Shown: positions 44,862 to 52,744 of the stretch, one piece after another
Numbering within the stretch: position 1 is the first letter of the stretch
How the letters are laid out: each line of letters begins with the position of its first letter
Origin: Burkholderiales bacterium
Lineage (GTDB): Bacteria; Pseudomonadota; Gammaproteobacteria; Burkholderiales; Burkholderiaceae
Length of the DNA stretch: 64,000 bases
Reading direction: 5' to 3'
NCBI GenBank assembly: GCA_026225235.1
Contig: JAMFSK010000050.1
Location: 1 to 64,000, forward strand
Position numbers and translations under genes: made by a program
The notes under the pieces: generated by a model
The model's database searches: none
What the model was told of the DNA's origin: nothing
Seen by the model: the letters and a program-made list of their open reading frames with translations, nothing else

Positions 44862-45593
44862 TCAGTCGCGTCGCATTGACGTCATCGCGACGGCGAGTGA
44901 GGCACCGGCAGCCTCGCTGGCGGCCGAAAAGCCGGGCAGCGTGATCTCCCGGAAGTACGTCTTGAGCGCCGCAATCGCGATGCGCTCACGTGTGCAGATC
45001 GACGCGACCATCGCATCGGCGCGGCTGCGCAGTGAGGCAAGCGGCGCGATCTCGGCGACAAAGCCCCAGTCGAGCGCGGTCTGCGCGTCGATCGCTTCGG
45101 TCAGATAGACCATGTGCGCGGAGGCTTTCGGAGACACCCTGTTGCGTAACACGGACAGCACGAGTGTCGGTGGCAGGTTCTTCTTGAGTTCGGTGAGGCT
45201 GAAGCTGGCCGTGTCAGCCGCAATTGCGAGATCGCAGGCCGCGACCAGGGCGCATCCAAAGCCTTCCGCATGGCCCTGAACTTCGGCAAGCAGCGGGACT
45301 TCGCTTTCGTGCATCGCACGATAAACGCCCAGAATCGGGTCAGCAACCATGCGGCGAAACTGGGCGGCCGATGGCGGCTGAGGCGGCGGTGCGCTTGCGG
45401 CACGTCCGCGGCAGAAGCTGTCGCCGTCGGCGGCGACGCGGATGATTTTAATCGACTCGTCGCGTCCGGCCGCGCGGATCTCGGCGGTCAGTGCGCGCAT
45501 GGCATCGAGCGACAGCGTATTGCCGATAGCAGGCTGGGCAAGCGTGATGCGTCGTTCGGCGTCGAAGGTTGCCGTGGTGAATTCAGTCGTCAT
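44862..45593 (-). CDS. Enoyl-CoA hydratase/isomerase (crotonase) family protein
   Basis: 243 residues. Crotonase fold with QGHAEGFGCALVAACDLAIAA at ~104-124 (oxyanion-hole region), and SLTELKKNLPPTLV where catalytic Glu residues can sit. The first CoA-binding loop is atypical (SFCRGRAASAPPP), so catalysis may differ from hydration. It could act as a hydrolase or ring-opening lyase. No CoA ligase lies in this island, which makes its CoA substrate puzzling. It is between the UbiD gene and the molybdenum subunit gene. Confidence 0.85.
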   Translation of the reverse strand: MTTEFTTATFDAERRITLAQPAIGNTLSLDAMRALTAEIRAAGRDESIKIIRVAADGDSFCRGRAASAPPPQPPSAAQFRRMVADPILGVYRAMHESEVPLLAEVQGHAEGFGCALVAACDLAIAADTASFSLTELKKNLPPTLVLSVLRNRVSPKASAHMVYLTEAIDAQTALDWGFVAEIAPLASLRSRADAMVASICTRERIAIAALKTYFREITLPGFSAASEAAGASLAVAMTSMRRD

Positions 45594-45614
45594 GGTCTGA
45601 TGTCAGTGCAAAAG

Positions 45615-45638
45615 ATGGGGCCGGGGCCGAGGCCCCAT
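45615..45638 (-). terminator. Intercistronic hairpin between molybdenum subunit and crotonase genes
   Basis: ATGGGGCC and GGCCCCAT form a perfect 8-bp GC-rich stem around an 8-nt loop, in the 76-nt gap. In the transcript it is followed by CUUUUG. It may attenuate or stabilise upstream mRNA and set different levels for the two halves of the operon. Confidence 0.4.
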
Positions 45639-45669
45639 GCCCTTCGAAAAGTATCGGCGGCAGGATCGA

Positions 45670-48036
45670 TTAACGGGCGTAGACGCCGGCTTCCTTGAGT
45701 TTCTGGAACACGCGCTGTGGCACGAGCGGCGCCTCGTTGAATTCGACACCGTATTCGGACAGCGCATCCTCGATGGCCGCGACAATCGCCGCGGCCGCCG
45801 GAATCGTGCCGCCTTCGCCCGCGCCCTTGACGCCCAGGGGATTGAGCGGCGAGGGCGTCTCGAGATGCACCACGTCGATGTTCGGCACATCGGTGGCCAT
45901 CGGCAACAGGTACTCGCCGAAGTTGGTGGTGGTCGGTTGCGCGTTCTCGTCATACTGCATCCACTCGAGCGTCGCATTGCCGATGCCGTGCGCGACCGAG
46001 CCGATGACTTGCCCGTCGACGATCATGGGGTTGATCAGCTTGCCCGAGTCATGTGCCATCACGTAGTTGAGGATCTGGATATGGCCGGTCTCGCGATCGA
46101 CTTCGAGTTCGACCACCGCGGTGCCGTTGCAATAGGTCGACTGTGCGGGCGAGAAATACTTGGTTTCCTCAAGGCCGGCCGTCAGACCCGCAGGCATCGT
46201 GAAGCCAGGCATGCCCTGCGATACCTTGGCGAGTTCGCCGTAGCTGATGTGCTTCTCGGCGCCCGAGCGCATCGAGACCTTGCCGTTCAGCAGCACGAGT
46301 TCATCTTCTTTGCACTTCCACAGGAAGGCAGTGAGCTTGAGCATCTTTTCGACAACGGCTTGTGCGGCGATATACACGGAGTTGCCCGCGTTGACGGTCA
46401 CGCGGCTCGCGAACGTGCCGACGCCCATCGAGATGCCGCCGGTGTCGCCGGTCACGACGTCGATGTTCTCGAGCGGCACATTCATTTGCTCGGCGCAGAT
46501 TTGCGCGAAGGTGGTCTTGTGCCCCTGACCCTGTGGCGCCGCGCCTGTGATCACGACGATGCGGCCGTTGCTCTGGACCCGTACGGTCGCCCCTTCGAAC
46601 GGCCCCATTCCGGTGCCCTCGACGAAATTGCCGATGCCGATGCCGATAAAGCGACCTTCCTTGCGCGCCGCGGCCTTGCGCGCCGGAAAACCCGCATAGT
46701 CGATCTTGTCGAGGCCGGCCTGCTGGCAGGCCGGATAGTCGCCGCTGTCATACCGCAGCGGGCTGCCGTCGCGGTAGATAAAGCCGGCATCGTAGGGCAT
46801 CTGCGAAGGCTGGATGAAGTTGCGGCGGCGCAGTTCTGCGCGATCCATGCCGAGCGCCCGGGCGGCCTTGTCGAGAATGCGTTCCATCGCAAACACTGCC
46901 TGGGGTCGACCTGCGCCTCGCACGGGCGAGGTTGCGCACTTGTTCGTATAGACCACATCGAGCTTTGCGCTCATCGCGGGGATCACGTAAGGGCCCGGCG
47001 TCGTCGTGATCGAGATGTAAGGCGTGATCACGCCCCAAGGCAGAAAGGCGCCGTTGTCGTGGACCATATCCAGCCGCACGCCACGAATCTTGCCGTCTTT
47101 CTCGAGCGCGATGCTGACGTTCCACCATTGATCGCGTTCCTGCGTGACGGACAGGAAATGCTCACGCCGATCCTCGATCCACTTGACCGGTCGCTTGAGA
47201 TCGACGGCCGTAATCGCCACGAGCGCCTCTTCCGGATAGAACGGCAGCTTCGGCCCGAAACCCCCGCCCACATCGTTCATGATGATGCGCAAGCGTTCGG
47301 GGTCCCATTCGAGCAGTTCGACGAGGTTCTTCTTCTCATGATGCGGCGCCTGACCCGAGGACCAGACCTTGAGCTCGCCCGTCGCCTCGTGGTATTCGGC
47401 GACATAGCCACGGGTTTCCATCGGATGGGCGGAACCGCGGTTCTGCCAGTAGGTCTCGTTGACGACTACCGGGGCGTCGGTGAACGCCGCATCGGTGTCG
47501 CCAAAACCAATCTCGATATGCGCGACCACATTGTCTTTCGCATCAGTGTGACACAGCGGCGAATCGGGCAGCAGACCCGCGCGGCATTCGGCGACCGCGG
47601 GGAGGGTGTCGTATTCGACTTCGATCAGACCGCACGCGTCTTCAGCGATATAGCGGTTTTCCGCGACCACAAAGGCGACGGCTTCGCCTGCGAAGGTGAC
47701 TTCCTTCGAGGTGAGCATTTCCTGCGTGCGCTCGAAGCGGATCGCGGGGTTGGGCAGCATCGACGGGGCGCGGCCCCGCGCTCGGCCGCGCAGTTCGGCG
47801 TGGGTATAGACCGCATGCACACCCGGCAACTCGCGGGCCGCGCTGCAGTCGATCGACACGATCGTGGCGTGCGCATGCGGGCTTCGCAATACGGCGGCCT
47901 GCAGCATGCCGGGCAGGTGCAGGTCGTCCACATACGCCCCCTGGCCTTTGAGCAGCTTGTCGTCTTCGGTGCGCATGACGCGTTTGCCGACATAACGCAT
48001 GTCGCCGGTCGCGCCCTTGAGATCGGAAATGTCCAT
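45670..48036 (-). CDS. Molybdenum hydroxylase large subunit (xanthine dehydrogenase family)
   Basis: 788 residues. Xanthine-oxidase-family molybdopterin-binding subunit: N-terminal a/b-hammerhead domain (~20-130; GQGAYVDDLHLPGMLQAAVLRSPHAHA), GGGFGPKLPFYPEE, RGAGRPQAVFAMER, TGAAPQGQGHKTTF, and the C-terminal GVKGAGEGGTIPAAAA with the catalytic Glu. The AYRCSFR loop typical of aerobic CO dehydrogenase is absent, so despite CoxL-like neighbours it is not a CODH. It would hydroxylate an aromatic or N-heteroaromatic ring with water as oxygen source. The small 2Fe-2S gene lies 4 nt upstream and the FAD subunit next to that. Confidence 0.92.
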   Translation of the reverse strand: MDISDLKGATGDMRYVGKRVMRTEDDKLLKGQGAYVDDLHLPGMLQAAVLRSPHAHATIVSIDCSAARELPGVHAVYTHAELRGRARGRAPSMLPNPAIRFERTQEMLTSKEVTFAGEAVAFVVAENRYIAEDACGLIEVEYDTLPAVAECRAGLLPDSPLCHTDAKDNVVAHIEIGFGDTDAAFTDAPVVVNETYWQNRGSAHPMETRGYVAEYHEATGELKVWSSGQAPHHEKKNLVELLEWDPERLRIIMNDVGGGFGPKLPFYPEEALVAITAVDLKRPVKWIEDRREHFLSVTQERDQWWNVSIALEKDGKIRGVRLDMVHDNGAFLPWGVITPYISITTTPGPYVIPAMSAKLDVVYTNKCATSPVRGAGRPQAVFAMERILDKAARALGMDRAELRRRNFIQPSQMPYDAGFIYRDGSPLRYDSGDYPACQQAGLDKIDYAGFPARKAAARKEGRFIGIGIGNFVEGTGMGPFEGATVRVQSNGRIVVITGAAPQGQGHKTTFAQICAEQMNVPLENIDVVTGDTGGISMGVGTFASRVTVNAGNSVYIAAQAVVEKMLKLTAFLWKCKEDELVLLNGKVSMRSGAEKHISYGELAKVSQGMPGFTMPAGLTAGLEETKYFSPAQSTYCNGTAVVELEVDRETGHIQILNYVMAHDSGKLINPMIVDGQVIGSVAHGIGNATLEWMQYDENAQPTTTNFGEYLLPMATDVPNIDVVHLETPSPLNPLGVKGAGEGGTIPAAAAIVAAIEDALSEYGVEFNEAPLVPQRVFQKLKEAGVYAR

Positions 48037-48040
48037 CGTG

Positions 48041-48568
48041 TTACTCCGTGGCCGCGCGGGCTTCAGCGGCGGTTTCGCGAACGGCGGAACGGCTTTCGCG
48101 AAGACGCCTGGCCGCGAGAAGCGCCGCGGCGACGATCGGCTGATAGCCTGTACAGCGGCACAGATTGCCTGTGATTGCTTCGCGGATTTCGGCTTCGTCG
48201 GGCGAATCGGTTTCGTTGAGCAACTCGGTCAGCGTCATCAACATGCCCGGCGTGCAGAAACCACATTGCAGGGCGTGACATTCGGTGAATGCCTGCTGCA
48301 GCGTGTTGAGCGTGCCTTCCGTACTCGCGAGGCCTTCAACCGTGGTGAGGGTGTGGTTGTCGACCTGCGCGGCGAGCGTCAGGCAGGCGCGCGCGGTTCG
48401 GCCATCGAGCAGCACCGTGCAGGCGCCGCAAACACCGTGTTCGCAACCATAGTGGGTGCCGGTGAGATTCAGATCGTGTCGCAGGAAATCGCCGAGCATG
48501 CGGCGCGGTTCGACCTGCCGCTCATAGGCGGTGCCATTTACAACGACCCTGACGGTACGCGTCTCCAT
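48041..48568 (-). CDS. (2Fe-2S) small subunit of the molybdenum hydroxylase
   Basis: 175 residues from the ATG at 48568 (AGAGGA before it). Plant-type 2Fe-2S domain with Cys42, Cys47, Cys50, Cys62; C-terminal four-helix 2Fe-2S domain with Cys102, Cys105, Cys137 and Cys139 (CGFCTPGM and CRCTGY). Transfers electrons between the molybdenum and FAD subunits. Confidence 0.95.
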   Translation of the reverse strand: METRTVRVVVNGTAYERQVEPRRMLGDFLRHDLNLTGTHYGCEHGVCGACTVLLDGRTARACLTLAAQVDNHTLTTVEGLASTEGTLNTLQQAFTECHALQCGFCTPGMLMTLTELLNETDSPDEAEIREAITGNLCRCTGYQPIVAAALLAARRLRESRSAVRETAAEARAATE

Positions 48569-48579
48569 TTCAGTTTCCT

Positions 48580-49461
48580 CTACGATTGTCGTTGGGCTCG
48601 CGCGAACGCGGTGCGCAGCGCACGTTCGCACAGCACGCCGGCAAGATGCTGGCGGTAGTCGGAGCTCACATGCGCATCGGTCATCACATCGAGTTCGCGC
48701 GCGGCGTCGCCTGCAAAGCGAATCGAGTCTTCATCCATCGCACGGCCGTGCAGCGCGGCTTCGATCTCGTACAGGCGCACGGGGCCCGCGGCCACGCCGC
48801 ATATCGTCAGCGAGAGGCGGTCGATCATGCCGCGTGCATCGGCAGTGCACAACGCCGCCACGCCGACGATCGCGTAGTCGCCGTGACGTCGTGCGAATTC
48901 CTCGAATGCATAGCCATGACCCTCGGGCCAGATATCGAGCGCGACTCTCACGAGCAGTTCGCCTTCCTCGAGCGCGGGCGTCATGTACATCTGCGCCCAC
49001 TCGGCCATTGGCAGTTCACGCAGTTGCACGGCGTCGTTTTCGAAGCGCCCGATGGTCAGCATACCGTCGAGCGCCGCTGTGAAGCAGGGCTGCTCCGAAG
49101 AGGGATCGAGCTGACAGAGTGCGCCACCGTAAGTGCCGCGGTTACGGATCTGTTTGTGACTGACGAGCTGATAGGCCTCCCGCAGCAGCGGCGCGTGGCG
49201 CTTGACAAGCGGCGACAGTTCGATATCGCGCTGGCGCGTCATGCTGCCGATGTGCAACTGATGCGCATCGGCCTCGATGCTGCTGAGTGAGCTGACGGTG
49301 TTGAGGTCGATCAGGTGACTCGTCATCAGATACCGGAAATTCATCATCGGCATCAGGGACTGGCCGCCTGCGAGCAGCTTCGCATCCTCGAGCGTTGCGA
49401 GCAGCCGCGCGGCCTCCGCGAGCGTCGTCGGTGCGTGGTATTCGAATTCACTGGGTTTCAT
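48580..49461 (-). CDS. FAD-binding medium subunit of the molybdenum hydroxylase
   Basis: 293 residues from the ATG at 49461 (GGGAG before it). FAD_binding_5 signature KLLAGGQSLMPMMNFR at ~28-43 and NRGTYGGALCQLDPSSEQP at ~107-125, then the CO_deh_flav_C domain. It accepts electrons from the iron-sulfur subunit. The gene is 11 nt before the 2Fe-2S gene. Confidence 0.95.
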   Translation of the reverse strand: MKPSEFEYHAPTTLAEAARLLATLEDAKLLAGGQSLMPMMNFRYLMTSHLIDLNTVSSLSSIEADAHQLHIGSMTRQRDIELSPLVKRHAPLLREAYQLVSHKQIRNRGTYGGALCQLDPSSEQPCFTAALDGMLTIGRFENDAVQLRELPMAEWAQMYMTPALEEGELLVRVALDIWPEGHGYAFEEFARRHGDYAIVGVAALCTADARGMIDRLSLTICGVAAGPVRLYEIEAALHGRAMDEDSIRFAGDAARELDVMTDAHVSSDYRQHLAGVLCERALRTAFARAQRQS

Positions 49462-49530
49462 GCGTGCTCCCATTGCAAGGGGCCGGGCGGCACGTGCGGA
49501 TCACCGCCGTGCAGGCCATGCCCGGGACAA

Positions 49531-50298
49531 TCAGTTTTGCTGTTTCGCGCCGAACAGCCGTGCGAAAAAATTGCGGATCGACTGCCACAACGCGCCACGC
49601 ATCAGTGCACCGGCGTCGAGTGGTGCGGCCGGTGGCGGAAGAGGGCGACGCACGGGAGGGGGGGTAGTCGTTCCCGGAGTAGCGGCTGACGTGGTGTTGC
49701 CCGAGGCCGCGCCGATGCGCATGGCACCGGTTGCAAATGCGTCATCGGCACTGGCGCTGCCGGATGATTCGGCGGCCACACCGCTGTCACCCGATGCCGA
49801 CACCGGCACCGACGCGGACATCGAGGCCGACGCTGACGATTCCGATTCGATCAGTGCGGTCAGGTTCTTGGCGAACTGATTGAGCAATTGCTGCGAGAGC
49901 GCTTCGATCATGCCCGCGCCGCGGCCGTACTGGGCGACGGTGCCCGACAGGTTGACCTCGGAGACCACGTCGACCTTCGTCTTGCCGCCCTCATCGCTGA
50001 CATTCGCCCGGATATTCGCATCGGCGCCCCCCCGGCCCTTGGTGTCGGTGCCGCTTGCCGAGACGACGACCTGGCGGTCAACATCATTCTGTTCTGCGAT
50101 TTTGAATTTGCCCGCGAACTTGAGCGTCAGCGGGCCGAGCTTGACGGTGAACGCGCCTTTATAGCTCCCGTCGGGCTGGAGCTCCTTGAGTTCCGCGCCC
50201 GGAAAACACGGCGCGGACCGCTCAATGTCGACCATGGTGGCCCAGGTCTCGGCGGGCGTCGCGTCGATCTTGAACGACGAACGGATTGTGATTGCCAT
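49531..50298 (-). CDS. CoxG-like SRPBCC-family protein
   Basis: 255 residues from the ATG at 50298 (GGGAGG before it). Residues 1-150 are a CoxG/SRPBCC helix-grip fold (TPAETWATMVDIERSAPCFPGAE, YGRGAGMIEALSQQLLNQFAKNL). A Ser/Ala then Thr/Pro-rich linker (~155-225) follows, and a short basic amphipathic helix (IRNFFARLFG) ends the protein. In CO dehydrogenase operons CoxG anchors the enzyme at the membrane or delivers electrons to quinone; here it may do so for the molybdenum hydroxylase encoded next to it. Confidence 0.85.
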   Translation of the reverse strand: MAITIRSSFKIDATPAETWATMVDIERSAPCFPGAELKELQPDGSYKGAFTVKLGPLTLKFAGKFKIAEQNDVDRQVVVSASGTDTKGRGGADANIRANVSDEGGKTKVDVVSEVNLSGTVAQYGRGAGMIEALSQQLLNQFAKNLTALIESESSASASMSASVPVSASGDSGVAAESSGSASADDAFATGAMRIGAASGNTTSAATPGTTTPPPVRRPLPPPAAPLDAGALMRGALWQSIRNFFARLFGAKQQN

Positions 50299-50415
50299 GC
50301 TGCCTCCCAGAAAGCGATCGGTACCGGCAACCGTCGCTCCACTTGTAAAGAATATCGATGCCAATACGGGCGTCGTCGGCGCGGCGGGGCTTGCCGCTCA
50401 GCCGGGCTCGTCGGC

Positions 50416-51225
50416 TCAGTGCGCGAGGCTCGACAGAAAATCGGTGAAGACAGGGGCGAACACATCGCGCATGTCGAACGCGCCGAAGTGCGCGGCACCA
50501 GGAATGGAAATGAACCGTCCGAGCGGAAGCGCATCGGCGATGCGTTGCGACACGGCGGGCGGAATACTGGCGTCGGCGTCGCCCGCGATGACCAGGGCCG
50601 GCTGCGTGACGGCGCCGAGCTCGGCGAGATTGTCCAACTGTGAAATGGCCTGCCAGTTGGCGCTCCAGCTGTACCAGTCGTCGGCGAGCAGGCGGGCCCG
50701 ACATCGCTCGACAAGATCGGGCCGCGACGTGTCGGGCAGGAACCAGCGTGCGATCGTGTCCTCAACGACTTCCGACATCTGTCCCGCGCGGTTCATATCG
50801 CCGCGGGCGAGGATGCGCGGGCGCACGTCGTCGGGGAAACCGCCGGCAGTTGCGCAGAGAATCAGCGAGGCGACGCGCGTAGGCGCCTGGATCGCGACGC
50901 GTTGCGCCACCATACCACCCATTGAGACGCCGACCAGGCTTGCCGCGGTCACGCCCGCGTGCTCAAGCACCGCGGCAATGTCGCGCGCGTGGTCAGCGAG
51001 GCTGACGGGAGTGGTGACGAGGCTTGATTCGCCGTGACCGCGCAAGTCAATCGTGACGATCTCGAAGTGGTGCTGCCAGTCCTGAATGTATTCATCCCAC
51101 CAGCCACGGTCCACGCCGATCGGGTGGAGTAACACGACGACCGGGCGCGTGCCGCCGGCTTCAGCGGGAATGCGCGAGTAGGCGATACGGCCTGACTCGA
51201 CTTCGCAAAAAATGGTTTCGGACAT
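50416..51225 (-). CDS. Alpha/beta hydrolase (3-oxoadipate enol-lactonase/PcaD-like)
   Basis: 269 residues. Nucleophile elbow GVSMGG with Ser101; acid in GDADASIP (~218) and catalytic His in GAAHFGAFD (~246); oxyanion region LHPIGVDRGWWDEY. PcaD-like enzymes hydrolyse enol-lactones; its neighbour is a carboxymuconolactone-decarboxylase-family gene, as in beta-ketoadipate clusters, but ring-cleavage genes are absent here. Confidence 0.88.
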   Translation of the reverse strand: MSETIFCEVESGRIAYSRIPAEAGGTRPVVVLLHPIGVDRGWWDEYIQDWQHHFEIVTIDLRGHGESSLVTTPVSLADHARDIAAVLEHAGVTAASLVGVSMGGMVAQRVAIQAPTRVASLILCATAGGFPDDVRPRILARGDMNRAGQMSEVVEDTIARWFLPDTSRPDLVERCRARLLADDWYSWSANWQAISQLDNLAELGAVTQPALVIAGDADASIPPAVSQRIADALPLGRFISIPGAAHFGAFDMRDVFAPVFTDFLSSLAH

Positions 51226-51305
51226 GACTTTCGTGTGGGCAATGCATTCGCGACAGACAGGCCGCCGCGCGAAACGGGAGCGGGTGCAGCTAAAATTGAC
51301 GTCGC

Positions 51306-51704
51306 TCAGGCGGTGGCGTTGGCCTTCAGTGCAATGACCACCGACTTGGCGCGACGCAGGGCTTCGGCCGCGACCGGGATGCCGGCATAGACGCCCGCTT
51401 GCAGCAAGACTTCGGCAATCTCTTCTTCGCTCACGCCATTGTTGATGGCGCCCCGGGTGTGAACTTCGAACTCGTGCCAGCGACCCATCGAGGCGAGCAT
51501 CGCCAGGTTCAGCATGCTGCGTACGGGACGCGTGAGGCCCGGACGGCTCCAGATGTTGCCCCAGCAGAAGTCCTCGGTGAACTCGAGGAACACCGTGTCG
51601 AACAGATGCGGCTCGGCATTGCTCTGGGTGTGTGACGTGCCCAGCACTTCCTTGCGAATCTGTGCGCCGATCGCTCTACGCTCGGATGACTTGATGTCTT
51701 GCAT
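51306..51704 (-). CDS. Carboxymuconolactone decarboxylase family protein
   Basis: 132 residues from the ATG at 51704 (GAGG 6 nt before). All-helical CMD fold with FTEDFCWGNIWSRPGLTRPVRSMLNLAML and EEIAEVLLQAGVYAGIPVAAEALR. The CxxC of AhpD peroxidase types is absent, so a PcaC-like gamma-carboxymuconolactone decarboxylase or related role is more likely. First gene of the leftward catabolic run, divergent from the GntR regulator. Confidence 0.9.
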   Translation of the reverse strand: MQDIKSSERRAIGAQIRKEVLGTSHTQSNAEPHLFDTVFLEFTEDFCWGNIWSRPGLTRPVRSMLNLAMLASMGRWHEFEVHTRGAINNGVSEEEIAEVLLQAGVYAGIPVAAEALRRAKSVVIALKANATA

Positions 51705-51739
51705 GTAAAACCTCGTGATACAACGTTGAAGGGTTGTAC

Positions 51740-51797
51740 GATTGTATAATCGCATCCAGTATGCTTACTCACCAAAACGCTGTCAATATGATTGTAT
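51740..51797. promoter_or_regulatory. GATTGTAT motif pair in the CMD/GntR divergent promoter
   Basis: GATTGTAT occurs at 51740-51747, where it is part of the dyad GATT-GTAT-AATC, and again at 51790-51797, 50 bp apart or about five helical turns. FadR/VanR-type GntR sites are short AT-rich dyads like this. A third ATTGTAT lies before the MFS gene. Confidence 0.5.
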
Positions 51798-51845
51798 GAC
51801 GGAAATGACGGCCTGAACCAGACTCATACAACGACCAAGGAAGGA

Positions 51846-52526
51846 ATGAATACCAATCGACAAGTTCTACGTCCGGTCTCGACCTTGCGCCAGCAAGTGA
51901 TCGAGGGCCTGCGCCTGTGCATCACCGACCTCACGTTCCGTCCCGGTGACCGGTTGATCGAACGCGAGCTATGCGAAATGCTCGGCGTGAGCCGCACGCT
52001 GATCCGCGAAGCGCTGAGCCAACTGGTAGCCGAAGGCCTGATCCAGATCATTCCGCACAAGGGACCAATCGTCGCGGTGATCACCCAGGCTGAAGCGAAG
52101 GGCCTCTATGAGGTGCGAGCGGCGCTCGAAGCGCTCGCGGGCTGGCACTTCACCGAACGCGCGAGCGATGAGCAGCGCGCCGCACTTCTCGATGCGCTCA
52201 AGGAACTAGCGGTCATCAAGGACATGAAGACCGATGAGTCGATCATGCTGTTCCTTAAACAGAAGGCCCGCTTTTACGACGTGATTCTCGAAGGTGCGGG
52301 TAATCCCGTACTGACCGAGATGCTGCGCCTCGTGCATACACGGGTCATGATGCTGCGCGCAACAACGCTCTCTCAGACAGGCCGGCTCGACGCAAGCTTT
52401 GAAGAGATATCGGCGATCGTTGACGCGATCAAACGCAAGGATCCGGCGGCTGCGGCCGCTGCTTGTCAGCGCCACGTCGAGCAGGCGGAAAAGCTGGCCG
52501 TGCAGGTGCTCGAAGACCTTCCCTAA
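51846..52526 (+). CDS. GntR-family regulator, FCD type
   Basis: 226 residues from the ATG at 51846 with AAGGA before it. N-terminal winged HTH (~15-75; IERELCEMLGVSRTLIREALSQLVAEGL) and a helical FCD effector domain (~85-215). FCD regulators typically repress catabolic operons for organic or aromatic acids until the acid binds. Divergent from the CMD-to-SSADH run and upstream of the MFS and NCS2 transporters, so it probably controls both directions. Confidence 0.92.
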   Translation: MNTNRQVLRPVSTLRQQVIEGLRLCITDLTFRPGDRLIERELCEMLGVSRTLIREALSQLVAEGLIQIIPHKGPIVAVITQAEAKGLYEVRAALEALAGWHFTERASDEQRAALLDALKELAVIKDMKTDESIMLFLKQKARFYDVILEGAGNPVLTEMLRLVHTRVMMLRATTLSQTGRLDASFEEISAIVDAIKRKDPAAAAAACQRHVEQAEKLAVQVLEDLP

Positions 52527-52600
52527 GCCGTCTCTGCAGTCTTGCCGGGAAATCTTGAGGCGCTCCGCCAAGTGGCGTTGCGCGCGTTCCTCAGGACAAT

Positions 52601-52627
52601 AATACGTATTGCAATATAATTGTATTA
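52601..52627. promoter_or_regulatory. Palindrome cluster before the aromatic acid MFS gene
   Basis: AATACGTATT (52601-52610) and TATTGCAATA (52607-52616) are overlapping perfect palindromes, followed by ATTGTATTA (52619-52627), which repeats the ATTGTAT motif of the GntR promoter. Likely regulator site and core promoter, about 120 nt before the ATG. Confidence 0.45.
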
Positions 52628-52744
52628 CGCCATATACTGCCCCGTACCAGATCGAGCCAGGCCTGCGTGTTACAGCAGACAAAGGCTCGCGGTCGCGAAA
52701 GCGGATGCGCTTCGCGAAGAAAACAGAGACGAGGAGAGGGCGGG

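Noticed and set aside
45637..48174. An 845-codon + strand open frame opposite the molybdenum subunit gene
   Set aside because: The antisense protein is Arg/His/Asp-rich with no domain, while the minus strand encodes a full xanthine-dehydrogenase-family subunit. It is a high-GC shadow frame.
45670..49461. Aerobic CO dehydrogenase (coxMSL)
   Set aside because: Subunit set and CoxG partner look similar, but the large subunit lacks the AYRCSFR active-site loop of CO dehydrogenase.
42528..50298. A furoic acid (hmfABCDE/FG) cluster
   Set aside because: The molybdenum hydroxylase, crotonase and UbiD/UbiX pairing is suggestive, but no furoyl-CoA synthetase is present and the CMD, PcaD-like and SSADH genes do not belong to that pathway.
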